NCBI GenBank assembly: GCA_002786065.1
Contig: NHNY01000025.1
Span: 62,001-126,000 of the forward strand
Direction: 5' to 3'
Origin: Microcyclospora pomicola
Lineage: Eukaryota; Ascomycota; Dothideomycetes; Capnodiales
Length of the DNA: 64,000 nt
Both the position numbers and the translations under genes were made by a program. Within the stretch, counting starts at the first letter, position 1. Every line of letters starts with the position of its first letter. Under the pieces are notes generated by a model. That model was not told the origin of the DNA and ran no database searches. It was given only the letters and a program-made list of their open reading frames with translations. Shown here piece after piece: positions 63,764 to 64,000 of the stretch.

Positions 63764-64000
63764 CGTGATCACTGCTATATAATTGGGACTTGATCGGACT
63801 TCGAGATCATTCTCCTTTTTATCTTTCATGTGTCACATGCGAAAGTGACAGACTCAGACCGCGGCCTCTCTGCCAGCCTGCTTACGAACATGCTGCTCCC
63901 CTCCTCTTCTGGCCTGCTCTGTGGTTTCATTCTTCTCGATATTGGTCTTGCTCGAAACCTCCACCGGGTGCACGCGATCCATGACGGAAGTCAGCGACAA

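Overview
The window is nuclear DNA of a filamentous ascomycete. Genes are protein-coding, on both strands, spaced by 0.2-2 kb. Introns are few and short (about 50-85 nt) with GTANGT-type donors and CTGAC/CTAAC-like branch sites. Several products are typical of Pezizomycotina: the Cps1/DIP2 adenylate-forming protein, an NPYNW-type MFS transporter, a carboxypeptidase S1-like protease, small secreted cysteine-rich proteins and Zn2Cys6 factors. A MGQRHN-type small protein hints at Dothideomycetes; that placement is inference. No rRNA, convincing tRNA, CRISPR array or transposon was found. It looks like a gene-rich euchromatic region without obvious repeat decay.

Layout. 1-10 kb: a partial secreted six-cysteine protein running off the left edge, the tubulin-like mitochondrial protein DML1, an MFS drug transporter, a DUF4202 protein and a ferric reductase. 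11-25 kb: a UPF0303 (Ybr137w-like) protein, the 5.7 kb intronless CPS1/DIP2 gene, a secreted DUF3455 protein, six-exon LEU2 with a GC-AG intron, ribosomal protein S18 and an unknown lipocalin-like three-exon gene. 26-43 kb: a MGQRHN protein, the F1-ATPase chaperone ATP12, a Zn2Cys6 transcription factor, a GFA-domain protein, a secreted histidine phosphatase, mitochondrial PSD1, a Usa1/Herp-like ERAD protein with a tiny upstream ORF, and a secreted alpha/beta hydrolase. 44-64 kb: an ELO-family elongase with a long LEA/apolipoprotein-like tail, a small glycine-rich protein, an amidase, a RhlG-like short-chain reductase, a PHD-finger protein, sphingolipid alpha-hydroxylase SCS7, a Sac-domain phosphoinositide phosphatase and a carboxypeptidase S1-like secreted protease.

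Most genes are housekeeping and not an operon-like system. Four membrane-lipid genes (PSD1, ELO, SCS7, Sac phosphatase) lie within about 23 kb, and mitochondrial functions recur (DML1, ATP12, PSD1). Nothing here forms a clear secondary-metabolite cluster. The least-explained items are the ELO-LEA fusion, the MGQRHN protein, a 56-residue membrane micro-ORF and the secreted six-cysteine protein. Gene models were built by hand from splice signals and frame continuity; all exon joints quoted keep the reading frame.
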